This document shows positions 51,191 to 60,551 of a stretch of DNA of 64,000 nucleotides, piece by piece. The stretch is from the NCBI RefSeq assembly GCF_013376415.1, contig NZ_WYET01000009.1, positions 62,001 to 126,000 of the forward strand, read 5' to 3'. Every line of letters begins with the position of its first letter. Within the stretch, counting starts at the first letter, position 1. The notes beneath the pieces are model-generated. The model ran no database searches and had not been told where the DNA came from. It was given only the letters and a program-made list of their open reading frames with translations. The translations under genes were made by a program, and so were the position numbers. The DNA is from Flagellimonas chongwuensis. Its GTDB lineage: Bacteria; Bacteroidota; Bacteroidia; Flavobacteriales; Flavobacteriaceae.

Positions 51191-51805
51191 CTAAGTATTG
51201 CTTTTGAAGAAATCTTGGTTGATGCTGTCAATAAACTCCAAAAGTTCTTCGCGCCCCATACGGTTGGTTGATGAAGTGGTAAAATGTGGAGGGGCCTCCT
51301 CCCAAGCACCATCCAGTAGTTTTTGAAGGTAGGCATTGGCTTGCTTTTCGATAACGGCCGGCTTCAGTTTGTCCGCCTTTGTAAAGATTATCGCAAACGG
51401 AATCTGATTGCTGCCCAGCCATTCCATGAACTCCAGGTCCACGGGTTGAGGCTCATGACGTATGTCCACCAGTACAAAACCGCATACTAGTTGTTTTCTT
51501 TTTTGAAAATACTCGGTGATGTATTTCTGAAATGTTTTTTTGTCCTTTTTGGACACTCTTGCATATCCATATCCGGGCAAATCCACCAAAAACCAATTAT
51601 TATTGATTTTAAAATGGTTAATAAGCTGCGTTTTTCCCGGTCTTCCAGAGGTTTTTGCCAACGATTTGCGTTCCATCAACATATTGATCAAGGAAGACTT
51701 GCCAACATTGGACCTGCCGATAAAAGCATACTCCGGTAATGGTTCATTGGGGCACTTGGCAACATTGGAGTTGCTCATTACAAATTCTGCCGAGGTGATT
51801 TTCAT
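51191..51805 (-). CDS. engB: Ribosome-biogenesis GTPase EngB/YsxC
   Basis: A 204-residue GTPase needed for 50S assembly. G1 is GRSNVGKSS (near residues 28-36), G3 is VDLPGYGYA, and G4 is FTKADKL. RPGKTQLINHF and the C-terminal FTTSSTNRMGREELLEFI (G5-like SS) complete the set. It starts 2 bp after the alpha/beta hydrolase stop, so both are likely co-transcribed. Confidence 0.94.
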   Translation of the reverse strand: MKITSAEFVMSNSNVAKCPNEPLPEYAFIGRSNVGKSSLINMLMERKSLAKTSGRPGKTQLINHFKINNNWFLVDLPGYGYARVSKKDKKTFQKYITEYFQKRKQLVCGFVLVDIRHEPQPVDLEFMEWLGSNQIPFAIIFTKADKLKPAVIEKQANAYLQKLLDGAWEEAPPHFTTSSTNRMGREELLEFIDSINQDFFKSNT

Positions 51806-51807
51806 GC

Positions 51808-52572
51808 TTAGAAGTTACGTTTTTTCAACCAAGCTTCGAGAATATGGTTAAAATCGTTCGGATGTTCCATCATCGGTGCATGGCCACACTTTTCTATCCA
51901 GTATAAATCGGAGTCGGGGAGAAGTTCGTGAAATTCCTTTGCTACATTGGGTGGGGTAACTGTATCGTTTTCTCCCCAAATGATGCAAGTCGGTGTGTTC
52001 ATGTGAGGCAGATCCTTGGCCATATTATGGCGAATGGCACTTTTTGCTATGGCCAACGTCTTTACCAATTTCATTCTATCGTTCACCGTAGCAAAAACTT
52101 CGTCCACTATTTCCTTGGTGGCTACTTTTGGATCGTAAAATACGTCCTCTGCCTTTTTTTTGATGAATTCGTAATCACCTCGCCTTGGATATCCATCGCC
52201 CATGGCGCTTTCGTAAAGGCCCGAACTTCCAGTGATTACAAGTGCTCTTACCATTTCCGGAAACATTTTGGTGTGCAAAAGGCCAATGTGTCCGCCGAGA
52301 GAGTTTCCTAACAAGATGACGTCCTTCAGCCCTTTGTGCTCAATGAACCCTTCCAGAAAGTTGGCAAAGTTTTTTACCGTGGTTTTCAAAAGAGGCAAAT
52401 CGTAAATCGGCAATTCGGGAATCAGCACCTGATATCCCTTTGGGGGAAAATATTCGGATACGCCCTGGAAGTTGCTCAAACCCCCCATCAAACCGTGCAA
52501 TATGATCATGGGAGTCCCTTCTCCCTTTTCTATATATCGGTATTTGCCATCCTCGATTAAATGCTCTTCCAT
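51808..52572 (-). CDS. Alpha/beta hydrolase
   Basis: A 254-residue alpha/beta hydrolase. The oxyanion HGLMGG (HG at residues 25-26), nucleophile GNSLGGH, acid in GENDTVTPP and His in KCGHAPMMEHP make a full triad. The sequence resembles the MenH/BioH-like or lipase groups, but no substrate can be assigned. First gene of the hydrolase-engB pair; it is divergent from mraZ and has a TATATTTG box on the minus strand upstream. Confidence 0.86.
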   Translation of the reverse strand: MEEHLIEDGKYRYIEKGEGTPMIILHGLMGGLSNFQGVSEYFPPKGYQVLIPELPIYDLPLLKTTVKNFANFLEGFIEHKGLKDVILLGNSLGGHIGLLHTKMFPEMVRALVITGSSGLYESAMGDGYPRRGDYEFIKKKAEDVFYDPKVATKEIVDEVFATVNDRMKLVKTLAIAKSAIRHNMAKDLPHMNTPTCIIWGENDTVTPPNVAKEFHELLPDSDLYWIEKCGHAPMMEHPNDFNHILEAWLKKRNF

Positions 52573-52598
52573 CTATAGTCAGTTGGTAGTAAGAGGGG

Positions 52599-52606
52599 CA
52601 AATATA
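52599..52606 (-). promoter_or_regulatory. Promoter -7 box (TATATTTG, minus strand)
   Basis: Exact TAnnTTTG on the minus strand, 27 bp before the hydrolase start codon; the -33 region is not obvious. Confidence 0.55.
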
Positions 52607-52739
52607 GGAATTTCATATCACAAAGATTTTAGGTTTTGGTTTATCGGTAAGAAGTTTTTTCATTTTGATCAAAACTATTTTCAAATGGGCTCATGCCGCA
52701 ATAATCAATTTTCATATGCAAATCGGATGAAATAGGTCA

Positions 52740-52787
52740 AAAGTGGGGAATTTATTAACAAAAGTGGTGTTAAGTGGAGAAATGTGG
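52740..52787 (+). promoter_or_regulatory. MraZ-box repeats upstream of the dcw cluster
   Basis: AAAGTGG at 52740, AAAGTGG at 52761, TAAGTGG at 52771 and AATGTGG at 52781. The last three are exactly 10 bp apart (7-mer plus 3-nt spacer), and the first is 21 bp further up. This matches the GTG-containing 10-bp-spaced boxes to which MraZ binds in E. coli and mycoplasmas, ahead of its own gene. Binding to these sites, which overlap the -33 region, would autoregulate the cluster. Confidence 0.75.
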
Positions 52788-52799
52788 AAATAAAATCTA

Positions 52800-52807
52800 T
52801 ATATTTG
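52800..52807 (+). promoter_or_regulatory. Promoter -7 box (TATATTTG) of the dcw cluster
   Basis: Exact TAnnTTTG, 29 bp before the mraZ GTG start. Its -33 region falls within the third and fourth MraZ boxes (52771-52787). Confidence 0.7.
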
Positions 52808-52836
52808 AGTTGTATTAAGTAACCAATTGATTTCTA

Positions 52837-53292
52837 GTGACCCATATCATAGGACAACATGATTGCAAAGCGGACTCCAAGGGAAGGGTGTTGTTGCCCA
52901 TTTCTTTGAAGAATCAGTTGGTGCCCGTAATCAAGGATGGGTTCGTAATCAAGCGATCTGTTTTCCAGCAATGCTTGGAGTTGTATCCCAAGGCCGAGTT
53001 CGATGTGCTGATGCAGAAAGTGATGAAGAAAAGCAAAATCAACCGAAAGTACGATGCTTTTGTAAGGAATTTTGTTGCAGGGATGAAGGAGGTCAGTATT
53101 GACGGTGATTCCGGAAGGTTGCAGATTCCAAAAAACTTGGTGGAGTTTGCCGGAATTGAAAAAGAAGTGGTTCTGAATGCGGTTTTTGATAAAATCGAGA
53201 TTTGGAACAAAGATCTGTACGAGAAAGTCTTGGCGGAAGGGGAGAAGGATTATGCCGACCTGGCCGAGGAGATTTTTGACGACGATGAGTAG
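52837..53292 (+). CDS. mraZ: Transcriptional regulator MraZ
   Basis: A 151-residue AbrB-like DNA-binding protein that controls the division and cell-wall cluster. It contains two SpoVT/AbrB folds with the DxKGRVLLP motif (ADSKGRVLLP near residues 12-21) and the second copy DGDSGRLQIPKNL. It starts with GTG 52837, and overlaps rsmH by 8 bp. It probably binds the 10-bp-spaced boxes upstream of its own promoter. Confidence 0.94.
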   Translation: MTHIIGQHDCKADSKGRVLLPISLKNQLVPVIKDGFVIKRSVFQQCLELYPKAEFDVLMQKVMKKSKINRKYDAFVRNFVAGMKEVSIDGDSGRLQIPKNLVEFAGIEKEVVLNAVFDKIEIWNKDLYEKVLAEGEKDYADLAEEIFDDDE

Positions 53293-54187
53293 TGAATATC
53301 ATAATCCGGTACTGCTAAAGGAATCGGTGGACGGATTGAATATAAAGGATAATGGAGTGTATGTGGATGTCACCTTCGGTGGCGGCGGGCACTCCAAAGA
53401 AATTTTGAAAAGATTGGGTAGCGGCGGCAAGTTGTTCGCTTTTGATCAAGATGAGGATGCGCTTCAAAACGCAATAGATGATGAAAGGTTTCAATTGATC
53501 AATCAGAACTTTCGCTACCTCAAACAGTTTTTAAAGTTCTATGGCATTCGGAAAGTTGATGGAATCTTGGCGGATTTTGGGGTTTCCTCCCATCAGTTCG
53601 ATGAAGCCGAGCGCGGTTTCTCCATTCGGTTCAATGCGGATTTGGATATGCGGATGGACAAAAAAAGCGAATTGTCGGCCTTTCAGGTGGTGAACACCTA
53701 TTCCCAAGAAGATTTAGCATCGGTTCTTTTTCAATATGGCGAGTTGCGCAACGCAAATGCCATGGCCAAAACCTTGGTCGAGGCAAGATTGGAAGAGCCC
53801 ATCAAAACAACAGATGATCTTAAAAATGTATTGAAAAGGTTTTTGCCGAAAATGAAGGAGAATAAAATTTTGGCACAGATTTATCAAGCCATCAGGATTG
53901 AGGTCAATCAGGAAATTGAAGTGCTCAAGGAATTTTTTGAGCAAGTGCCAGAGATGTTGAACGAAGGTGGCAGGTTGAGTGTAATCAGTTATCATTCTTT
54001 GGAAGACCGTTTGGCAAAACGCTTTATCCGAGCAGGTAGATTTGAGGGTGAACCGGAGAAAGATTTTTATGGGAACATTAATGTTCCTTTAAAAAAGGTC
54101 GGGGGACTGATTGTTCCATCAGCAGAAGAAATAAAGAACAATAATAGGGCGAGAAGTGCAAAACTTCGCATAGCGGAGCGCATATAA
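53285..54187 (+). CDS. rsmH: 16S rRNA (cytosine(1402)-N(4))-methyltransferase
   Basis: SAM-dependent methyltransferase (MraW) acting on C1402 of 16S rRNA. The 300-residue protein starts MSSEYHNPVLLKESV (ATG 53285), with the SAM loop VDVTFGGGGHSKEIL and GILADFGVSSHQFDEAERGFS, and ends with the NNNRARSAKLRIAERI signature. A longer reading from 53177 would begin in a different region of mraZ and has no family match. It overlaps mraZ by 8 bp and is followed by ftsL after 8 bp. Confidence 0.95.
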   Translation: MSSEYHNPVLLKESVDGLNIKDNGVYVDVTFGGGGHSKEILKRLGSGGKLFAFDQDEDALQNAIDDERFQLINQNFRYLKQFLKFYGIRKVDGILADFGVSSHQFDEAERGFSIRFNADLDMRMDKKSELSAFQVVNTYSQEDLASVLFQYGELRNANAMAKTLVEARLEEPIKTTDDLKNVLKRFLPKMKENKILAQIYQAIRIEVNQEIEVLKEFFEQVPEMLNEGGRLSVISYHSLEDRLAKRFIRAGRFEGEPEKDFYGNINVPLKKVGGLIVPSAEEIKNNNRARSAKLRIAERI

Positions 54188-54195
54188 AATGTAAA

Positions 54196-54513
54196 ATGAG
54201 AAAAGGATTACTGGACATATTAAAAGGAAAGTTTTTGGTGAGCGGAGATGCGCCCAAGAACTGGATGTTTTTATTGTTTGCCTCTTTCTTGGCAGCATTG
54301 ATGATTTCCAGTAGTCACAATGCGGATAAAAAAGTATTGGAGATTGCCGAATTGAACGAAGAGGTTCGTAAGCTAAAGAGCGAGTTTTTTGAAGCCCGTT
54401 CCAGTGTACAACAACTCAAATTAGAATCAACCTTGCGAGAGGTGGTTGCGGAGAAAGGCTTGATGCCATCACAAAACCCTCCAAGAAAAATTAAAGTTAA
54501 ATCAGCGGAATAG
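54196..54513 (+). CDS. ftsL: Cell-division protein FtsL-like
   Basis: A 105-residue bitopic protein. A short cytoplasmic segment is followed by one transmembrane helix at about residues 24-40 (MFLLFASFLAALMISS) and a periplasmic coiled coil (about 48-80: LEIAELNEEVRKLKSEFFEARSSVQQLK in heptads). Position between rsmH and the PBP gene and this topology identify FtsL of the FtsQLB divisome scaffold, though sequence identity to E. coli FtsL is expected to be low. Its stop overlaps the next GTG by 1 bp. Confidence 0.83.
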   Translation: MRKGLLDILKGKFLVSGDAPKNWMFLLFASFLAALMISSSHNADKKVLEIAELNEEVRKLKSEFFEARSSVQQLKLESTLREVVAEKGLMPSQNPPRKIKVKSAE

Positions 54514-56522
54514 TGGCCATAACCGAAAAAAATATCATGAACAGATTGTACCTCGTAGCCGGGGGACTTCTTGTTTTGGCCATAGCCGTAGTGGTGAAGT
54601 TGGTGGATATTCAGATGGTGCAGGGCGAAAAGTACAAGGAGCTGGCGCTCAGCAAAACCGAAAAGATGTTCACCATAGAGCCCAATCGAGGAAATCTTTA
54701 TTCTGAAGATGGTAGCTTGTTGGCGGCATCTGTTCCAAAATATGATATTCGGTTCGATGCTCAGACCGTTTCGCAAGAAAACTTCGAGAACAATGTTGCT
54801 GCATTGTCCGATTCCTTGGGCAAATTGTTCGAGAGACCTTCATCTTATTACAGGCAATTGTTCCGTAAAGCACGGGCAAACGGTAACCGATATAAGCTTG
54901 TGGCCCGCAATGTAGGCTATCTGGATTATGTGCGCATTAAGCAGTTCCCATTATTCAATCTTGGGCCCTACAAAGGAGGGTTCATTGAAACGCATCGCGT
55001 GGTCCGTGAATATCCTTTGGGCAAGATGGCCGCAAGGAGCATTGGTTACGAGCGTGTGGACGAAAACGGATATTACACCCGCGTAGGATTGGATGGTGCG
55101 TTCGGTGAAACCTATTTGCGCGGCAAGGAAGGGAAGCGCCTAAAGCAAAAAATAGCCAAAGGGCAATGGAAACCTGTCGGGTTGGACAATATAGTGGAAC
55201 CCAAGGATGGTTTGGATGTGGTTTCGACAATCGATGTGAACATTCAGGATATTGCGCATCACGAATTGTTGAAACAATTGGAAAAATATAAGGCCGACCA
55301 TGGTTGTGTGGTCGTCATGGAAACGCAAACCGGGGAAATCAAGGCAATTTCCAATCTAGGAAGAACTTCCGAAGGAAAATATTATGAAAAGTTGAACTAC
55401 GCTGTTGGTGAATCCCATGAGCCCGGTTCTACTTTTAAATTGATGTCAATGGTTGCCGCTTTGGAGGATAAAGTGGTCGATACCAGTACGGTCATCGATA
55501 CCGAAAAAGGTAGGTACCGTATTTATGATGGGGTTGTAAAGGATACCAAATGGGGAGGCTATGGAAAAATAACGTTGTCCAAGGCATTTGCTGTTTCGTC
55601 CAACGTAGCTTTTGCAAAAATCATCAATGAAAATTATAAAGAACAGCCTGAAAAATTTGTGAACCGCTTAATGAATATGGGTCTTCATAAAAAGTTGGGC
55701 TTGCCCATTATTGGAGAAGGCGATCCGGTAATCCGATATCCTGGGGATAAGGGTTGGTCGGGGATTTCCTTGGGTTGGATGTCGCACGGCTACGAAGTAT
55801 CGTTGACCCCTATTCAAACCTTGGCTTTCTATAATGCCATTGCAAATGATGGTGAGTATGTGAAGCCCCGGATGATTCAAGAGGTGAGAGAAGGCAATAA
55901 AGTGGTGCAGCAATTTGATAAAGAGGTGTTGAACTCTTCCATCTGCTCAAAGGAAACGGTAAAAAAGGTTCAACAACTACTGAAGGATGTTGTGGAGAAG
56001 GATTATGGGACGGGACATAGAATGTACTCCAAAAACTTTTCCATGGCGGGCAAAACTGGTACAACGCAGAAAAACTATGTGGAGAAAAACCCTGATAAAT
56101 TGGCCTACATCTCCTCGTTTGCTGGCTATTTCCCGGCAGACAATCCAAAGTATTCCTGTATCGTGGTCATTCATGAGCCAGATAAGCAAGAGGGGTATTA
56201 CGGAGCGGATGTTTCAGGTCCGGTATTTAAATCCATGGCCCAAAAAATACATGCCATTTCTCCCATGGTGGATGAAGTGGATAGTAGGATTAGAGAGAAT
56301 ATTGATTTGGACAAGGACTATCAGCAGTACTATGTCCAAGTCCAAAAAAAGTACAGTACCGTGCCGAATGTGAAGGGGATGAGTGGAATGGATGCCATTT
56401 CCCTTTTAGAGAATTTAGGGATTGAGGTGGAAGTGCACGGCAATGGAAAAGTTAAAAATCAGTCGGTAAACCAAGGGACCAATATCAAACAGGTCAAAAA
56501 AATAGTATTGGAGCTTTCATGA
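54513..56522 (+). CDS. ftsI: Division-specific transpeptidase (PBP3/FtsI) with PASTA domain
   Basis: A 669-residue class B penicillin-binding protein for septal peptidoglycan cross-linking. N-terminal membrane anchor (residues about 9-28), dimerisation domain (about 45-215), then the transpeptidase with SxxK at Ser306-Lys309 (EPGSTFK), SSN (AVSSNVAFAK) and KTG (AGKTGTTQ), and a C-terminal PASTA domain (about 617-669: VPNVKGMSGMDAISLLENLG). PASTA domains are usual in Gram-positive PBPs and in Bacteroidota. The GTG 54513 start overlaps the ftsL stop; ATG 54537 is an alternative. Overlaps murE by 4 bp. Confidence 0.93.
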   Translation: MAITEKNIMNRLYLVAGGLLVLAIAVVVKLVDIQMVQGEKYKELALSKTEKMFTIEPNRGNLYSEDGSLLAASVPKYDIRFDAQTVSQENFENNVAALSDSLGKLFERPSSYYRQLFRKARANGNRYKLVARNVGYLDYVRIKQFPLFNLGPYKGGFIETHRVVREYPLGKMAARSIGYERVDENGYYTRVGLDGAFGETYLRGKEGKRLKQKIAKGQWKPVGLDNIVEPKDGLDVVSTIDVNIQDIAHHELLKQLEKYKADHGCVVVMETQTGEIKAISNLGRTSEGKYYEKLNYAVGESHEPGSTFKLMSMVAALEDKVVDTSTVIDTEKGRYRIYDGVVKDTKWGGYGKITLSKAFAVSSNVAFAKIINENYKEQPEKFVNRLMNMGLHKKLGLPIIGEGDPVIRYPGDKGWSGISLGWMSHGYEVSLTPIQTLAFYNAIANDGEYVKPRMIQEVREGNKVVQQFDKEVLNSSICSKETVKKVQQLLKDVVEKDYGTGHRMYSKNFSMAGKTGTTQKNYVEKNPDKLAYISSFAGYFPADNPKYSCIVVIHEPDKQEGYYGADVSGPVFKSMAQKIHAISPMVDEVDSRIRENIDLDKDYQQYYVQVQKKYSTVPNVKGMSGMDAISLLENLGIEVEVHGNGKVKNQSVNQGTNIKQVKKIVLELS

Positions 56523-57982
56523 AGTTATTGAAGGACATATTATATGGAGTAAGTCTTTCCGCAGTGAGCGGGGATACCAATGTAATGGTGAACAACGTTC
56601 ATTTTGATTCCAGAAAGGTCGAAATGGACGATGTGTTCGTCGCCATTCGAGGTACTGTTACCGATGGACATGGATATATCCAAAAAGCCGTGGATTTAGG
56701 GGCAAGGGCCATTGTATGTGAAGAGCTTCCCGAACTCATGGTAAATGGAGTTACCTATTTGCAAGTGGATAATTGCAATAGCGCACTTGCGGTGATAGCT
56801 TCCAATTTTTATGGCAACCCGTCCAAGAACCTAAAATTGGTAGGCGTAACGGGTACCAATGGAAAAACTACCGTTACCACATTATTGTATAATCTGTTCA
56901 AAAAAGCTGGTTTTAAAGTGGGATTGATTTCCACTATCAAGGTGCTGGTGAATGACAAAGAATTCAAAACTTCACATACCACCCCAGATGTGATTACCAT
57001 CAATAATTATCTTTCCATGATGAGCGAAGTTGGGGTGGAATTCTGCTTTATGGAAGTGAGTTCCCATGGAATCCATCAAAAAAGGGCGGAAGGCCTGCAT
57101 TTTGAAGGAGCCATTTTCACCAATCTGTCCCATGATCATTTGGATTATCATAAAACCTTTGCTGAGTACAGGGACACCAAGAAGATGTTGTTCGATGGGC
57201 TGCCCAAAACGGCTTTTGCCTTGGTCAATATCGATGACAGGAACGGATTGGTAATGTTGCAAAACACCAAAGCCAAAAAATATACTTACGCCTTAAAAAC
57301 CTTCGCCGATTACAGGGCACAAATTTTGGAAAGGCAATTCAACGGTCAGCTTTTAAAAGTTGACGACAATGAGTTGTGGTCCAGGCTTATCGGGGACTTT
57401 AATGCGTATAATTTGCTTGCCATATACGCCACGGCCGATATCCTTGGTCTCGAGAAGATGGAGATTTTAAGGTTGATGAGCGAGTTGGAGAATGTGGATG
57501 GCAGGTTTCAATATTACATATCAAAAGATAAAATAACAGCTATTGTTGATTATGCCCATACGCCGGATGCACTAAAAAATGTGTTGGTTACTATCAATGC
57601 GTTGAGGACTGGAAATGAAAACGTCATCACCGTAGTGGGGTGTGGTGGTGACAGAGACAAGTCTAAGCGTCCGGTTATGGGTCATATCGCATCAGAAATG
57701 AGCAATCAGGCCATTTTTACATCGGACAATCCGAGAACAGAGTCGCCGACCACCATAATTGAAGAGATGGAAGCCGGTGTTGAGGCGCAGAACGTTCGCA
57801 AAGTGTTGTCCATTGAAAATAGAAAACAGGCCATAAAAACCGCATGCAAGCTTGCGATGGCCAACGATATTATCCTAGTGGCGGGAAAGGGCCACGAGAC
57901 CTATCAGGAGACCAATGGTGTCCGGGTCGATTTTGATGATTTTAAAGAAGTGAAAGAAGCTCTGGAGAGCCTTAAAAAATAA
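56519..57982 (+). CDS. murE: UDP-MurNAc-tripeptide synthetase (MurE)
   Basis: Adds the third residue of the peptidoglycan stem peptide. The 487-residue ligase has the ATP loop VTGTNGKTTVTTLL (about residues 109-122), SSHGIHQKRAEGL and FTNLSHDHLDYH, and near the C-terminus DNPRTE, the motif of enzymes specific for meso-diaminopimelate rather than lysine. ATG 56519 overlaps the ftsI stop (ATGA). No murF follows; that gene must be elsewhere. Confidence 0.95.
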   Translation: MKLLKDILYGVSLSAVSGDTNVMVNNVHFDSRKVEMDDVFVAIRGTVTDGHGYIQKAVDLGARAIVCEELPELMVNGVTYLQVDNCNSALAVIASNFYGNPSKNLKLVGVTGTNGKTTVTTLLYNLFKKAGFKVGLISTIKVLVNDKEFKTSHTTPDVITINNYLSMMSEVGVEFCFMEVSSHGIHQKRAEGLHFEGAIFTNLSHDHLDYHKTFAEYRDTKKMLFDGLPKTAFALVNIDDRNGLVMLQNTKAKKYTYALKTFADYRAQILERQFNGQLLKVDDNELWSRLIGDFNAYNLLAIYATADILGLEKMEILRLMSELENVDGRFQYYISKDKITAIVDYAHTPDALKNVLVTINALRTGNENVITVVGCGGDRDKSKRPVMGHIASEMSNQAIFTSDNPRTESPTTIIEEMEAGVEAQNVRKVLSIENRKQAIKTACKLAMANDIILVAGKGHETYQETNGVRVDFDDFKEVKEALESLKK

Positions 57983-57990
57983 TGTAGTCC

Positions 57991-59211
57991 ATGTTATACT
58001 ACTTGTTCGAATTTTTAGAGAAACAATACCAACTGCCAGGTGCGGGACTATTTCAGTTCCTTACGTTCCGGGCTGCGCTATCCGTATTGTTGTCCCTATT
58101 GATTGCCATGGTCTACGGAAAACGCATCATATTATTCTTGCAGAAAAAGCAGATAGGGGAAAGCATCCGTGACCTCGGTCTCGAAGGACAAAAGCAAAAA
58201 GCTGGAACTCCAACCATGGGCGGATTGATTATCATCATGTCAACCTTGCTGCCCGTTATTCTTTTTGCGGACATCAAAAATATTTATGTCATCCTGTTGA
58301 TAGTGACCACTGTTTGGATGGGTATCATTGGGTTTATCGATGACTATATCAAAACATTCAAAAAAGATAAGCAAGGCCTTAAGGGTAAATTTAAGGTGAT
58401 GGGTCAAGTGGGATTGGGATTGATTGTGGGGCTGACGCTTTACTTTCATCCTGCAGTTACCATAAAAGAGAAAGACACCACCACCATAACCGAGACCTTT
58501 AAGGTGGAAAAGGTATTTGGCGAAGAGACCAAGTCCGTTCGTACCAATGTGCCCTTTTTTAAGAACAACGAATTGGATTATGCCGATTTTATATCATGGA
58601 TGGGCGAGGGTGCCGAAGATTATGCATGGCTCATTTTTATCCCTGTTGTGATTTTAATTGTGACCGCAGTTTCCAACGGGGCCAATTTAACCGATGGCAT
58701 CGATGGCCTGGCAGCGGGTTCTTCAGCTATTATTGTAATGACACTGGGGATATTCGCCTGGGTGTCGGGGAATATTCAATTTTCTGATTATCTCGATATT
58801 TTCTACTTGCCCCGTGTGGGCGAATTGGTGGTTTTTATTGCTGCTTTTGCGGGAGCGTTGGTTGGATTTTTATGGTACAACACCTTTCCGGCCCAAGTTT
58901 TTATGGGCGATACGGGTAGTTTGACCATTGGAGGGGTAATCGCAGTAATTGCCATCATAGTTAGAAAGGAATTATTGATACCAATTTTGTGCGGAATCTT
59001 CTTTGCTGAATCATTATCCGTAATGCTTCAGGTGGGCTATTTCAAACGGACCAAGAAGAAGTATGGGGAAGGAAGACGAATTTTTTTGATGGCACCATTA
59101 CACCATCATTATCAGAAGAAATTATATCACGAGAGCAAAATAGTGACCCGTTTTTGGATTATTGGAATCATGCTGGCCATCATCAGTATTGTTACGCTAA
59201 AAATTAGATAA
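57991..59211 (+). CDS. mraY: Phospho-MurNAc-pentapeptide-transferase
   Basis: Integral membrane enzyme that makes lipid I. The 406-residue protein has AGTPTMGG (residues 71-78), FIDDYIK (115-121, with the aspartate pair 117-118), NLTDGIDGL (232-240) and the histidine-rich [11 protein letters not shown] segment. About 55 residues at 155-210 (from [16 protein letters not shown] to the tract before AWLIFIPVV) are an extra loop compared with E. coli MraY (360 residues). murD follows 2 bp downstream. Confidence 0.95.
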   Translation: MLYYLFEFLEKQYQLPGAGLFQFLTFRAALSVLLSLLIAMVYGKRIILFLQKKQIGESIRDLGLEGQKQKAGTPTMGGLIIIMSTLLPVILFADIKNIYVILLIVTTVWMGIIGFIDDYIKTFKKDKQGLKGKFKVMGQVGLGLIVGLTLYFHPAVTIKEKDTTTITETFKVEKVFGEETKSVRTNVPFFKNNELDYADFISWMGEGAEDYAWLIFIPVVILIVTAVSNGANLTDGIDGLAAGSSAIIVMTLGIFAWVSGNIQFSDYLDIFYLPRVGELVVFIAAFAGALVGFLWYNTFPAQVFMGDTGSLTIGGVIAVIAIIVRKELLIPILCGIFFAESLSVMLQVGYFKRTKKKYGEGRRIFLMAPLHHHYQKKLYHESKIVTRFWIIGIMLAIISIVTLKIR

Positions 59212-59213
59212 CA

Positions 59214-60548
59214 ATGGGTCGCTTGGTGATACTTGGTGGTGGAGAAAGTGGCGTAGGAACCGCCATTTTGGGAAAACAAAAAGGATTTGAAGTCTTTGTT
59301 TCTGACAAAGGCGAAATCCAAGAGAAATACAAAGAAGTTCTTGAACATTTTGAGATTGAATGGGAGTCCGGTGAGCATACCGAAGCCAAAATTTTGAATG
59401 CCGACGTGGTAATGAAGAGTCCAGGTATTCCGGATAAAGTATCATTGGTAAAGGCGTTGGTTGAAAAAGGAGTGTCCGTGATTTCGGAGATTGAGTTTGC
59501 ATCAAAATATACCGATGCGACTTTGATTGGAATCACAGGAAGCAACGGAAAAACCACCACCACCATGTTAACCAATCATTTATTGGTAGATGGTGGGTTG
59601 AATGTGGGCATGGCCGGAAACATTGGTGATAGCTATGCTAAAATGGTGGCCGAACAAGACTTTGACCACTACGTGCTGGAAATAAGCAGTTTTCAGTTGG
59701 ATGGTATTGTGGATTTTAAACCCCATATCGCCATCATTACCAACATTACGCCCGATCACTTGGACAGATATGAGTACAAGTTCGAAAACTACATCGCATC
59801 CAAATTTAGAATTGCGATGAATCAGAATGAAGATGATTACTTGATTTACGATGCAGATGACGAAGTGATTCGGGATTGGTTAAAAGAACACCCTGTTCAA
59901 TCCAAATTATTACCTTTTTCGGTGAAGCAAAAGCTTAACGAGGGTGCTTGGTTGGAGAATAAAACGATTAAAATAAAATTAGAAAATAAAACCTTGGAAA
60001 TGAGTGAAGATATTTTGGCCTTGGAAGGTCAGCACAACGTAAAGAATACAATGGCGGCAAGTATGGCGGCCATGCTGGTTAAGGTCAGAAAAGAGACGAT
60101 TCGCAATAGCATCCAATCTTTTCAAGGGGTGCCCCATAGATTGGAGAAGGTGTTGAAGATCAACCATGTGGAGTATATCAATGACTCTAAGGCGACCAAT
60201 GTAAATGCTACGTATTATGCTTTGGACGGCATCAAAAGACCTATAGTGTGGATTGTTGGAGGTGTGGACAAAGGGAACGATTATTCCGAGTTGATGCCGT
60301 TGGTCCGCGAGAAAGTCAAGGCGATTGTTTGCTTGGGTGTGGATAACGCCAAGTTGTTGGATGCCTTTGGGAATGTAATCGACCTTATGGTAGAGACCTA
60401 TTCCATGCAAGAGGCGGTTAAAGTGGCCTACAAGGTAGCGGAACGAGGAGATGCAGTTTTGCTTTCCCCGGCATGTGCGAGTTTTGACCTGTTCAAAAAT
60501 TATGAAGACAGGGGAGATCAATTTAAAAACGCAGTCAAAAATTTGTAA
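59214..60548 (+). CDS. murD: UDP-MurNAc-L-alanine--D-glutamate ligase
   Basis: Adds D-glutamate in stem-peptide synthesis. The 444-residue ligase has an N-terminal UMP-binding Rossmann domain (LVILGGGESGVG), the ATP loop GITGSNGKTTTTML (about residues 103-116), ITPDHLDRY and the C-terminal NDSKATNVNATYYAL, all typical of MurD. It overlaps neither neighbour; ftsW begins 3 bp later. Confidence 0.95.
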   Translation: MGRLVILGGGESGVGTAILGKQKGFEVFVSDKGEIQEKYKEVLEHFEIEWESGEHTEAKILNADVVMKSPGIPDKVSLVKALVEKGVSVISEIEFASKYTDATLIGITGSNGKTTTTMLTNHLLVDGGLNVGMAGNIGDSYAKMVAEQDFDHYVLEISSFQLDGIVDFKPHIAIITNITPDHLDRYEYKFENYIASKFRIAMNQNEDDYLIYDADDEVIRDWLKEHPVQSKLLPFSVKQKLNEGAWLENKTIKIKLENKTLEMSEDILALEGQHNVKNTMAASMAAMLVKVRKETIRNSIQSFQGVPHRLEKVLKINHVEYINDSKATNVNATYYALDGIKRPIVWIVGGVDKGNDYSELMPLVREKVKAIVCLGVDNAKLLDAFGNVIDLMVETYSMQEAVKVAYKVAERGDAVLLSPACASFDLFKNYEDRGDQFKNAVKNL

Positions 60549-60551
60549 AAC

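Noticed and set aside
53177-53284. Upstream extension of rsmH to 53177
   Set aside because: The added residues are in the mraZ region and read as frame-shifted mraZ; the family N-terminus begins at the ATG at 53285.
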